Part shown: positions 33,174-40,737 of the stretch, piece after piece
How the letters are laid out: each line of letters begins with the position of its first letter
How positions within the stretch are numbered: position 1 is the first letter of the stretch
NCBI GenBank assembly: GCA_963829845.1
Contig: CAWHKD010000012.1
Span: forward strand, 230,584-294,583
Reading direction: 5' to 3'
Origin: Gaiellasilicea sp963829845
GTDB lineage: Bacteria; Actinomycetota; Thermoleophilia; Gaiellales; Gaiellaceae
Length of the DNA: 64,000 nucleotides
Position numbers and translations under genes: made by a program
The notes under the pieces: model-generated
What the model was told of the DNA's origin: nothing
Databases searched by the model: none
The model's input: only the letters and a program-made list of their open reading frames with translations

Positions 33174-34522
33174 GCGACGTACTCGTCGGCGATCGCGAGC
33201 GCGTCGTCGAGGATTGCGAGACCCTCGTCGAGCTCCTCGCGCGTGATCGTCAGCGGCGGGCAGATCATGACGACGTTCCAGTGGGCCATCAGATACAGGC
33301 CGGCATCGAGTGCCGCCTTCTGCAAGCGCGCGACAGGGGCCGCCGCCTCGCCGCCCGCGTTGAAGGGGACGAGCAGCTCCCGTGTCTCGCGGTTCCTGAC
33401 CAATTCGAGCCCCCAGAAGAGGCCGAGCCCGCGGACGTCGCCGACCGACGGATGCTTGGCGGCGAGCGCCGGGAGCGCCTCGGCCAGGTAGACGCCGTGC
33501 TCGGCTGCGTTCTCGACGATCCCCTCCTCCTGGAACGCCTCGATCGAGGCGACACCGGAGGCGCAGGCGAGCGGATGGCCGGAGTAGGTCAGCCCGCCGG
33601 CGAGGAAGCGGCCGCGCAGCTGATCGGCGATCGGCTCCGAGACGATCATCGCGCCGAGCGGGACGTAGCCCGAGTTGATCCCCTTCGCGACCGTGAGGAT
33701 GTCGGGGACGACGTCCCAGTTGTCGCACGCGAACCACTTGCCCGTGCGCCCGAAGCCGGCCATCACCTCGTCGCAGATCAGCAGGATCCCGTGCCGGTCG
33801 CACGTCTCGCGGATCGACTGCAGGTAGCCGTCGGGCGGGACGATGATCCCGTTCGTGCCGACGACGGTCTCGAGGATGACGGCGGCGACGGTGTGCGCGC
33901 CCTCGTACTGGAGGATCTCCTCCAGGTGCGGCGCGCCGGAGCAGACCGGGCACGGATCCGGATGTCCGGCCGGGCAGCGGTACGTGTAGGGGTCGAGCAT
34001 CCGGACGACGCCGGGCAGGCCGGGCTCGGCGTGCCAGCGGCGCGGGTCGCCGGTGAGCGTGATCGCGCCGCCCGTGGCGCCGTGGTAGCTGCGGTAGCGG
34101 GCGATGATCTTGTGCCGGCCGGTGACCCAGCGCGCGACCTTGATCGCGTTCTCGTTCGCCTCGGCGCCGCCGTTCGTGAAGAAGGACATCTTCAGGTTGC
34201 CCGGCGTCACGTCGGCCAGCATCCGCGCCAGCGTCGAGCGCGGCTCGGTCGCCATCGGCGGCCCGATCGTCGCCAGCTTCTCGGCCTGCTCCTTGATCGC
34301 GGCGATCACCTTCGGATGCCCGTAGCCGATCGAGACGTTGACGAGCTGCGAGGCGAAGTCGAGGTAGCGGTTGCCGTCGTAGTCCCAGAAGTGGCGGCCC
34401 TCGGCGCCGGCGACCGGGATCGGGTCGATCGCGTTCTGCACCGACCAGGAGTGGAGGACGAACTCCTTCGCGTCCGCTTTGATCTGCGCGCCCAGCTGGG
34501 GATTCGTCTCGATCGTAGCCAT
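33170..34522 (-). CDS. class III omega-aminotransferase (PLP-dependent)
   Basis: PLP enzyme of 450 residues, fold type I. Typical: GNRYLDFASQLVNVSIGYG, SFFTNGGAEANENAIKVAR, RYRSYHGATGGAI, LLICDEVMAGFGRTGKWF, LTVAKGINSGYVPLGAM with the PLP lysine, and GLTYSGHPLACAS. Four cysteines in a CPAGHPDPCPVC stretch may bind a metal or stabilise a loop. Candidates: beta-alanine/beta-aminoisobutyrate-pyruvate or taurine-type transaminase. With mmsA and the dihydropyrimidinase region in this window, the beta-amino acid role is attractive. Start confirmed by a -10 box 6 nt away. Confidence 0.87.
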   Translation of the reverse strand: MATIETNPQLGAQIKADAKEFVLHSWSVQNAIDPIPVAGAEGRHFWDYDGNRYLDFASQLVNVSIGYGHPKVIAAIKEQAEKLATIGPPMATEPRSTLARMLADVTPGNLKMSFFTNGGAEANENAIKVARWVTGRHKIIARYRSYHGATGGAITLTGDPRRWHAEPGLPGVVRMLDPYTYRCPAGHPDPCPVCSGAPHLEEILQYEGAHTVAAVILETVVGTNGIIVPPDGYLQSIRETCDRHGILLICDEVMAGFGRTGKWFACDNWDVVPDILTVAKGINSGYVPLGAMIVSEPIADQLRGRFLAGGLTYSGHPLACASGVASIEAFQEEGIVENAAEHGVYLAEALPALAAKHPSVGDVRGLGLFWGLELVRNRETRELLVPFNAGGEAAAPVARLQKAALDAGLYLMAHWNVVMICPPLTITREELDEGLAILDDALAIADEYVA

Positions 34523-34528
34523 GTGTGA

Positions 34529-34534
34529 AGCCTA
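34529..34534 (-). promoter_or_regulatory. -10 box of a leaderless promoter for the class III aminotransferase
   Basis: On the minus strand TAGGCT ends 6 nt before the ATG at 34522. It lies on the stop codon of the upstream ABC ATPase gene. Confidence 0.55.
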
Positions 34535-35692
34535 CTCCGCGATCGCCTCGCCGGTCTCGAGGTCGAAGAAGTGGAGCATCCGCGTGTCGACCGAGATCTC
34601 CACCCGCTCGCCCTCGCGGGCGCTCGACTCGCGGCCGACGCGTGCGACGAAGGGCGTCCCCGAGATCGCGGGCTGCTCGAGCGCCGTGTCGTCCTCGAAC
34701 GCCTCGCGCACCTCGGCGGTGGCGACGCTCGGGGCGTCGACGAGGAAGTGGAGGAAGATCTCGGCGCCCATGTCCTCGCGCAGGTCGACCGTCACGGGGA
34801 GGCGCGCCGCCGTCTGCGCCTGGACGAGCGCAGCGTCCTCGAGGTCCTCGGGCCGGATTCCCAGCGCCACCGTGCGTCCGCGAAACGCGGTCAGGCCGGG
34901 TCGGCCGTCGAGCGGGATCGAATAGGAGCCGAAGCGCGCCTCATCGTCGTCGACCTCGGCGACGACGAGGTTCATCGCCGGCGAGCCGATGAATTCGGCG
35001 ACGAAGAGGTTGACGGGACTTCGGTAGAGCGTCTGCGGGGCGGCCAGCTGCTGCAGCTCGCCCTTGCGCATGACCGCGACGCGGTCGCCGAGCGTCATCG
35101 CCTCCGACTGGTCGTGGGTGACGTAGATCGTCGTCACCGCCAGGTCGCGCTGGATCCGGGCGATCTCCGCGCGCATCTGCACGCGCAGCTTCGCGTCGAG
35201 GTTCGACAGCGGCTCGTCCATGAGGAAGGCCTGCGGCTCGCGGACGATCGCCCGTCCCATCGCCACCCGCTGCCGCTGGCCGCCGGAGAGCGTCCGCGGC
35301 TTCTTCTCGAGCACGTCCTCGAGCCCGAGCACCTTCGCCGCGCGGCGCACTCGCCGGTCGATGTCCCGCTTGTCGAGGCCGCGCATCTTGAGCGCGAACG
35401 CCATGTTCGCGTACGACGTCATGTGCGGGTAGAGGGCGTAGTTCTGGAACACCATCGCCACGTCGCGTTCCTTCGGCGGCAGCTCGTTCACCTCGGTGTC
35501 GCCGATGCGGATCGTGCCGTCGGTGATCTCCTCGAGTCCAGCGATCATTCGCAGCGCCGACGTCTTTCCGCAGCCGGACGGGCCCACGAAGACGACGAGC
35601 TCGCCGTCGTCGACCTCGAGGTCGAGGTCGTGGACCGCGAGCGTCCCGTCGGGGTAGACCTTCGAAACGTTCTCCAGGGCGATCTCCGCCAC
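34532..35692 (-). CDS. ABC transporter ATP-binding protein, MalK/UgpC type
   Basis: A 386-residue ATPase of a carbohydrate-type (CUT1) importer. Walker A VGPSGCGKTSAL, Q-loop VFQNYALYPHMT, signature TLSGGQRQRVAMGRAI, Walker B FLMDEPLSNLDAKLR and H-loop YVTHDQSEAMT; the C-terminal ~140 residues form the TOBE/regulatory domain. The GTG at 35692 is the first standard start before the core (ENVSKVYPDG). It diverges from the two permeases and binding protein, an arrangement that lets one ATPase serve them. Substrate unknown. Confidence 0.88.
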   Translation of the reverse strand: MAEIALENVSKVYPDGTLAVHDLDLEVDDGELVVFVGPSGCGKTSALRMIAGLEEITDGTIRIGDTEVNELPPKERDVAMVFQNYALYPHMTSYANMAFALKMRGLDKRDIDRRVRRAAKVLGLEDVLEKKPRTLSGGQRQRVAMGRAIVREPQAFLMDEPLSNLDAKLRVQMRAEIARIQRDLAVTTIYVTHDQSEAMTLGDRVAVMRKGELQQLAAPQTLYRSPVNLFVAEFIGSPAMNLVVAEVDDDEARFGSYSIPLDGRPGLTAFRGRTVALGIRPEDLEDAALVQAQTAARLPVTVDLREDMGAEIFLHFLVDAPSVATAEVREAFEDDTALEQPAISGTPFVARVGRESSAREGERVEISVDTRMLHFFDLETGEAIAE

Positions 35693-35724
35693 GGCTTGCG
35701 AAACATTAATCGACCCGGACTCGT

Positions 35725-35730
35725 TACGAT
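35725..35730 (+). promoter_or_regulatory. -10 box of a leaderless promoter for the ABC permease operon
   Basis: TACGAT ends 6 nt before the GTG at 35737. Confidence 0.55.
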
Positions 35731-35736
35731 CGGCTC

Positions 35737-36657
35737 GTGGAGGTCGTCGCAGTCTCGCGGCGCCGGAGACGACATCTCCTCGAGGAGCGCCGCTTCCTCG
35801 CGGCAGCGCTGATCGCGCCCGCAGTGCTCTTCGTCGGCCTTCTGGTCGGTGCACCGCTGATCCTCTCGGTCTACCTCTCGCTCACGGACGCCACCGCGGG
35901 CTCGCTGACAGGCGACTTCGTCGGGTTCCGGAACTTCACCGAGCAGTGGTCGGACCCGAACTTCCGCACCGCGCTCCGCAACACGATCGTGTTCACGCTG
36001 CTCGCGAACGCGATCATCGTCGTCGGCGCCGCGATCCTCGCCCACTACCTCGTCCGGGACTTCCGCGGCAAGTGGTTCCTCCGCTTCCTCATCCTCCTGC
36101 CGTGGGCGGCGCCGGTCGCGCTTTCGACGATCGGCTTCCTCTGGATCTTCGACTCGCTCTTCTCCGTCGTGAACTGGGTGCTGATCCACCTCTCGCTCGT
36201 GGACGAGTTCAACCCGCCGCAGTGGCTCGGCGAGCCGAACAAGGCCCTCGCTGCGATCACGACCGTGCACGCCTGGCGCCTGCTGCCGTTTGCGACGGTG
36301 ATCATGATCGCCGGCCTCGCCTCGATTCCGAAGGAGGTCGACGACGCCGCGAAAGTCGACGGTGCCACCGGCCTGCGGAAGCTCTGGTACGTGACGCTGC
36401 CGCTGCAGCTGCCGATCGCGACGATCGCCGTCCTCTTCGGGATCGTCTTCACGGCGACCGACATGGCGGTCGTCTACATCCTCACCCGCGGCGGCCCGTT
36501 CAACTCGACGCAGATGCTGCCGATGTGGGCGTTCCAGACGGGCATCCAGGCCGGATCGCTGGGGCAGGGAGCGGCGATCGCACTCTTCCTCCTGCCCGCG
36601 CTGGCGGTCGTGACGGTGCTGATGCTCCTGTTTGCGCGAAGGGTCGAGGTGACATGA
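35737..36657 (+). CDS. ABC transporter permease, MalF/UgpA type
   Basis: Inner-membrane permease of 306 residues with six helices after a basic N-terminus (RRRRRHLLEERR). The coupling EAA-type loop reads IPKEVDDAAKVDGATGLRKL (~205-224). It forms the channel with the MalG-like protein encoded next. The GTG start is fixed by the leaderless -10 box. First gene of a plus-strand operon of permease, permease and binding protein. Confidence 0.88.
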   Translation: MEVVAVSRRRRRHLLEERRFLAAALIAPAVLFVGLLVGAPLILSVYLSLTDATAGSLTGDFVGFRNFTEQWSDPNFRTALRNTIVFTLLANAIIVVGAAILAHYLVRDFRGKWFLRFLILLPWAAPVALSTIGFLWIFDSLFSVVNWVLIHLSLVDEFNPPQWLGEPNKALAAITTVHAWRLLPFATVIMIAGLASIPKEVDDAAKVDGATGLRKLWYVTLPLQLPIATIAVLFGIVFTATDMAVVYILTRGGPFNSTQMLPMWAFQTGIQAGSLGQGAAIALFLLPALAVVTVLMLLFARRVEVT

Positions 36658-36673
36658 ATAGACCGGAGCCCCC

Positions 36674-37513
36674 GTGCCGCTGACTCGGCGAGACAAGCTG
36701 ATCACATACCTGGTCGTCGGGCCGTTCGCGATCGTGCTCGCCTTCCCGTTCTACTGGATGCTCCAGACCTCGCTGAAGTCTGACCTCGACCTCTACAACG
36801 TCGAGAACGTCCCGTTCGGCTTCGGCGACGGTTCGCCGACGCTGGACAACTACCGCTTCCTCTTCGAGGACACGCAGTACGCGCGCTGGCTGCTGAACAC
36901 CGTGCTGGTCGCCCTCGCCGTCGTGCTGATCACGCTCGTGATCGCAATGCCTGCCGGCTATGCGCTGGCGCGCCTCTCCGGCGGCTGGGGGCAGACCCTC
37001 GGCGTCGGCATCTTCCTCGTCTACCTCGTCCCGCCGACGCTCCTCTTCCTGCCGTTGTCGCGCGTGATCGCGGAGCTCGGCCTCCAGGACCGGCTCGCTT
37101 CTCTGGTCGTCGTCTACCCGGGCTTCACGATCCCCTTCGCCACCTGGCTGATGATGGGGTTCTTCAAATCGATCCCGCGTGAGCTCGAGGACGCCGCGCT
37201 CGTCGACGGCGCCTCGCGCCTGAAGACGCTCGTGCGGATCGTCCTACCGATCTCGCTGCCCGGCATCCTCACCGTCGTTATCTTCACGTTCGCGCTCTGC
37301 GTGAACGAGTTCGTCTATGCGATCGCGTTCATCACCGCGTCGGACAGCAAGGTCGTCTCGACCGGCATCTACACCGAGCTGATCCGCGGTGACGTCTTCT
37401 ACTGGGGCGCGCTGATGGCCGCGACCCTGATTCCGGCGATCCCGCTGGCGCTGCTCTACAACACGTTCCTCGACCGCTTCATCGCCGGCTTCACCGGCGG
37501 GGCGTTCCGTTGA
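36674..37513 (+). CDS. ABC transporter permease, MalG/UgpE type
   Basis: Second permease of the importer, 279 residues, six membrane helices. EAA-type loop: IPRELEDAALVDGASRLKTL (~176-195). N-terminal FYWMLQTSLKSDLDLY is typical of MalG-like proteins. It begins at a GTG 16 bp after the first permease and ends 32 bp before the binding-protein ATG. Confidence 0.88.
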   Translation: MPLTRRDKLITYLVVGPFAIVLAFPFYWMLQTSLKSDLDLYNVENVPFGFGDGSPTLDNYRFLFEDTQYARWLLNTVLVALAVVLITLVIAMPAGYALARLSGGWGQTLGVGIFLVYLVPPTLLFLPLSRVIAELGLQDRLASLVVVYPGFTIPFATWLMMGFFKSIPRELEDAALVDGASRLKTLVRIVLPISLPGILTVVIFTFALCVNEFVYAIAFITASDSKVVSTGIYTELIRGDVFYWGALMAATLIPAIPLALLYNTFLDRFIAGFTGGAFR

Positions 37514-37545
37514 CCAGTCGTCCGCACAGAGGAAAGGAGCCTGCA

Positions 37546-38919
37546 ATGGCGGACACACCGCAGGACGTCGAACGGACAACCAGGCGTGAGGTGCTGCGTC
37601 GTGCGGGTGTTGGCGGCCTGCTGATCGTCTACGGCGGCGCGCTGCCGAAGACGTCGGCCGCCGGAGTCCCGAAGTACCGGCACAAGGAGCTCGCCGGCAC
37701 GCTCCGGATCATTCAGTGGAGCCACTTCGTCCCCGCGTACGACAAGTGGTTCGACGACATCTACGTCAAGCGCTGGGGGCAGGCCAACGACACCGAGGTC
37801 GTCGTCGACCACATCAACCAGGCTGACATCCCCGCGCGGGCGGCGGCGGAGGTTGCGGCGCAGCGCGGCCACGATCTCTTCTTCTTCCTCTCGCCGCCGG
37901 CGGCGTACGAGGACCAGGTGCTCGACCATTCGGACATCGTCCAGGAGGTCACGAAGAAGCGCGGGAAGATGAAGAACGTCGCCTTCAAGGCGACCTACAA
38001 CCCGAAGACGAAGAAGTACTTCGCCTTCTCCGACAACTATGTCCCCGATCCCGTCAACTACCGCACCGACCTCTGGGGCGAGGCGGGGTTCAGGCCGACC
38101 TCGTGGGACAACGTCCTCAAGGCGGCGCCGAAGCTGCGTGCAATGGGCCATCCGATCGGGATCGGGATGTCGAACGAGATCGACTCGAACATGGCCTTGA
38201 TGGCGATGATGATGTGCTTCGGCTCATTCATCCAGAACAAGGAGCAGCGGGTCGTCCTCAATTCCAAGGGGACGGTCGAGGCCCTGAAGTTCGCGCGGGA
38301 GCTCTACCGGCAGGGGATGTCGAACGAGATCTTCGCCTGGACCGCTTCGTCGAACAACCAGGCGATGGTGGCAGGACGCCTTTCGATGGCGATGAACGCG
38401 ATCTCGATCACGCGCACGGCCGAGGGGACGAACCCCGACCTTGCGGCGAAGATCTCACTGCTCCCGATCCCGAGCGGCCCGAACGGGCGCCTCGGCCTCG
38501 AGCACGTGATGGGCGCCTACGTGATCTGGAAGTTCGCCAGCAACAAGGCGGCGGCGAAGAAGTTCCTCGTCGACCTCGAGACGAAGTACATCGGTGCCTT
38601 CGAGAACTCGAAGTTCTACAACTTCCCGTCCTGGCCGGCCTCGGTCCCCAACATCGACCGCCGGGTCGCGCGCGACCCCGTCGCGAAGCCGCCCGGGAAG
38701 TACAAGGTGCTGGCCGAGATCGCGGAGAAATACACGCTCAACCCCGGCTGGCCGGGGAACACCAACGCGGCCATCGACGAGATCTTCAACAAGTTCTTGA
38801 TCCCGCAGATGTTCGCCGAGGTGGCCCAGGGCAAGCGGACGGCGGAGGAGGCGGCGCGGGTCTACGACCGCTCCTTCCGCAGCATCTTCCAGCGCTGGCG
38901 CAACCGGGGGAAGATCTAG
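37546..38919 (+). CDS. ABC transporter extracellular substrate-binding protein (CUT1-like, Tat signal)
   Basis: A 457-residue exported solute-binding protein. The N-terminus holds a twin-arginine signal (TRREVLRRAGVGGLLIVYGG), so it is probably folded before export. The mature part matches family 1 binding proteins (LRIIQWSHFVPAYDKWFDD; EVAAQRGHDLFFFLSPP; YVIWKFASNKAAAKKFLVDL). The ATG at 37546 has GGAAAGGAG upstream. Ligand unknown; sugars, glycerol-3-phosphate or polyamines are possible. Binding-protein gene last in the operon is less usual. Confidence 0.87.
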   Translation: MADTPQDVERTTRREVLRRAGVGGLLIVYGGALPKTSAAGVPKYRHKELAGTLRIIQWSHFVPAYDKWFDDIYVKRWGQANDTEVVVDHINQADIPARAAAEVAAQRGHDLFFFLSPPAAYEDQVLDHSDIVQEVTKKRGKMKNVAFKATYNPKTKKYFAFSDNYVPDPVNYRTDLWGEAGFRPTSWDNVLKAAPKLRAMGHPIGIGMSNEIDSNMALMAMMMCFGSFIQNKEQRVVLNSKGTVEALKFARELYRQGMSNEIFAWTASSNNQAMVAGRLSMAMNAISITRTAEGTNPDLAAKISLLPIPSGPNGRLGLEHVMGAYVIWKFASNKAAAKKFLVDLETKYIGAFENSKFYNFPSWPASVPNIDRRVARDPVAKPPGKYKVLAEIAEKYTLNPGWPGNTNAAIDEIFNKFLIPQMFAEVAQGKRTAEEAARVYDRSFRSIFQRWRNRGKI

Positions 38920-38923
38920 CCGT

Positions 38924-39809
38924 TTGCGCGCTGCGTCGATCACCGAGCTCGGGCGCCCGCCGCAGGTGGGCGAGGCGCCCGAGCCGGCGGGAGAGACGCT
39001 CGAGGTTCTCGCGGCGCCGATCAACCCGATCGACCTCGCGGTAGCAGCCGGGCAGGTTCTACGGGGGTCATCCGCCGCTGCCCTACGTGCCCGGATGCGA
39101 GTGCGTCGGCCGCGACTCGTCGGGACGCATGGTCTGGACGTTCGGCGGCGGGCTGGGCGTCGCCCGCAACGGGACGATGGGCGAGCGCTCGTCCGCCGGC
39201 GCGGTCGTGGCGGACGTGCCTGCGGGAGCCGACCCGGCGGTGGCCGCCGCGCTCGGGATCGCCGGCCTCGCCGGCTTTATGCCCCTGGTGTGGCGGGCGC
39301 CGGTGCGTGAGGACGACCGCGTGCTCGTGCTCGGAGCGACCGGTGTTGTCGGGCAGATCGCGCTGCAGACGGCGAAGCTGCTCGGAGCGGCGCACGTCGT
39401 GGTCGCCGGCCGCGACGAGAGCCGGCTCGAGCCTGCGCTCGAGCTCGGCGCCGACGAGGCCGTGCCGCTCGACGGCGACTTCGGCGAGCCGACCTACGTC
39501 GTCGACCCGCTCTGGGGTGAGCCGCTGGAACGGGCCGTTCAGGCCGCTGCGCCCGGCGCGAGGATCGTCCAAATCGGGCAGTCGGCGGGGACGAAGGCGA
39601 CGCTTGCGTCCGCCGACGTGCGCGGGAAGCAGCTCGAGGTCTACGGCTTCTCGACCTTCGCCATTCCCCCGGATGTGCTCGCAGCGCACTACCGGATGCT
39701 CGTCGGGCACGCCGTCGCAGGGCGCGTTCACCTCGACGTCGAGGGGTAGCCGCTCGACGAGGTCGGCGCTGCGTGGCAGGGTCGTGGCAAACGGGTCGTG
39801 ATGCTCTAG
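38924..39809 (+). pseudogene. zinc-less quinone oxidoreductase/alcohol dehydrogenase family gene, broken
   Basis: MDR-superfamily NADPH oxidoreductase in pieces. The N-terminus (LEVLAAPINPIDLAVAAG) runs to 39050, where an extra G in GGG shifts the frame; deleting it gives AGRFYGGHPPLPYVPGCEC and continues into the Rossmann part (VLVLGATGVVGQIALQTAKL). A TAG at 39747-39749 then interrupts; in the same frame the family's usual tail PLDEVGAAWQ and KRVVML follows up to 39809. One indel plus one nonsense codon makes this the best candidate for a real pseudogene, though both may be sequence errors. Confidence 0.75.
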
Positions 39810-40693
39810 CTCTGCCGGTCGAGCCGTGTGAGCGAGAGCCCGGACGCGACCCTCCGGACGCGGAGCAGGCCCCTCGCGGTCGCCGTGGCGCGGCCGCCGG
39901 CGAGGTAGACGGAGCGAACCGCGCCGCCGCCGCGGGTCCGCTTGACGACGCGGATCGAGACGCGCGGCGACGGCGAGAGCCGGTGCTCGACCCAGAGCGT
40001 CCCCGCCCGCGTGCGCACGATCAGTGCCTGGGCGTCGTCCGAGTCGCGGTCCACGGGGCCGACCGCGTAGGTGCCGCTCGCCGAGACGCGCCGCGCGGCG
40101 TTCAGCCAGCCGAGCTGCGCCTTCTCCCAGGCGTTGAAGTCCGGCCCGCCCTGGCCCATCACGCTGTCGGGGTCGCCGTACTCGCGAATCGCGCAGGACG
40201 CGCACTGCGCGCTGCTCGCGTGGGGCAGCCGGAACGTGTGGCCGAGCTCGTGGACGAGCCCGCCGATGTCGCCTCCGAGGAGGACGTCCCGTCCCGAGCC
40301 GAGCCCGCCGCTTCCGCAGACGCGGTCGGGGAAGACGTAGACGAAGCGGTCGTACTGTGCGAGGTCGTGGCCGAGGCGGGCCGCGGCTGCACGCGCGGAC
40401 CGGGCGACCGCGCCGAGGCCCGCATCCTCGTCGGCGCCCGTGAAGCAGGTCGGCGGCACGACGAAACCCGTGACGACGGGCGTGATCGTGCCGTTGATCG
40501 ACGCACGGCCGAACGAGGCTTTGGCGTAGAACGCCCCCGCGTCGTCGAGCGCGACACGGAGATCCCGTTCCGAGGGAACCGGCGGGCCCCAGGTGAGCGG
40601 CACGACCAGGACGCGCAGGTCGCCCACGGCCGCGTTCGCCGAGCCGGCGAGCAGCCCGAGCACGACGCAAGCGATCGCCGTCACGCTGCGCAT
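39806..40693 (-). CDS. secreted zinc metalloprotease (metzincin/M11-like)
   Basis: A 295-residue exported protein with a signal peptide (MRSVTAIACVVLGLLAGSANA). The zinc site HELGHTFRLPH (~146-156) fits HExxHxxxxxH of metzincins; LRVLVVPLTWGPP at the front and the later SVMGQGGPDFNAWEKAQLGW resemble gametolysin-like (M11) peptidases, where a methionine turn follows. Several cysteines could form disulfides. The ATG is 6 nt from a leaderless -10 box, back to back with the mmsA promoter. Confidence 0.82.
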   Translation of the reverse strand: MRSVTAIACVVLGLLAGSANAAVGDLRVLVVPLTWGPPVPSERDLRVALDDAGAFYAKASFGRASINGTITPVVTGFVVPPTCFTGADEDAGLGAVARSARAAAARLGHDLAQYDRFVYVFPDRVCGSGGLGSGRDVLLGGDIGGLVHELGHTFRLPHASSAQCASCAIREYGDPDSVMGQGGPDFNAWEKAQLGWLNAARRVSASGTYAVGPVDRDSDDAQALIVRTRAGTLWVEHRLSPSPRVSIRVVKRTRGGGAVRSVYLAGGRATATARGLLRVRRVASGLSLTRLDRQS

Positions 40694-40699
40694 AGGGGA

Positions 40700-40705
40700 A
40701 GGGTA
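40700..40705 (-). promoter_or_regulatory. -10 box of a leaderless promoter for the metalloprotease
   Basis: On the minus strand TACCCT ends 6 nt before the ATG at 40693. Confidence 0.55.
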
Positions 40706-40706
40706 G

Positions 40707-40712
40707 TACCCT
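40707..40712 (+). promoter_or_regulatory. -10 box for mmsA (leadered)
   Basis: TACCCT, one base away from its mirror image on the other strand. Transcription would begin near 40719, leaving a ~19-nt leader that holds the AGGAGG ribosome-binding site at 40727-40732. Confidence 0.45.
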
Positions 40713-40737
40713 GTTCGCGAGCGTCTAGGAGGACACG

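Noticed and set aside
35661..35675. GAAACGTTCTC as a LacI-type operator for the sugar-type ABC importer.
   Set aside because: Only one half matches well, it lies inside the ATPase coding sequence, and no LacI gene is in the window.
34532..38919. Assigning the MalK/F/G-type importer to the pyrimidine pathway because it lies next to the aminotransferase.
   Set aside because: It is a carbohydrate-class importer, while a better pyrimidine-type importer is encoded with the dihydropyrimidinase itself.
40700..40712. Perfect palindrome AGGGTAGTACCCT as a repressor operator.
   Set aside because: Each half is a well-placed -10 box for one of the two divergent genes, which explains the symmetry without a regulator.
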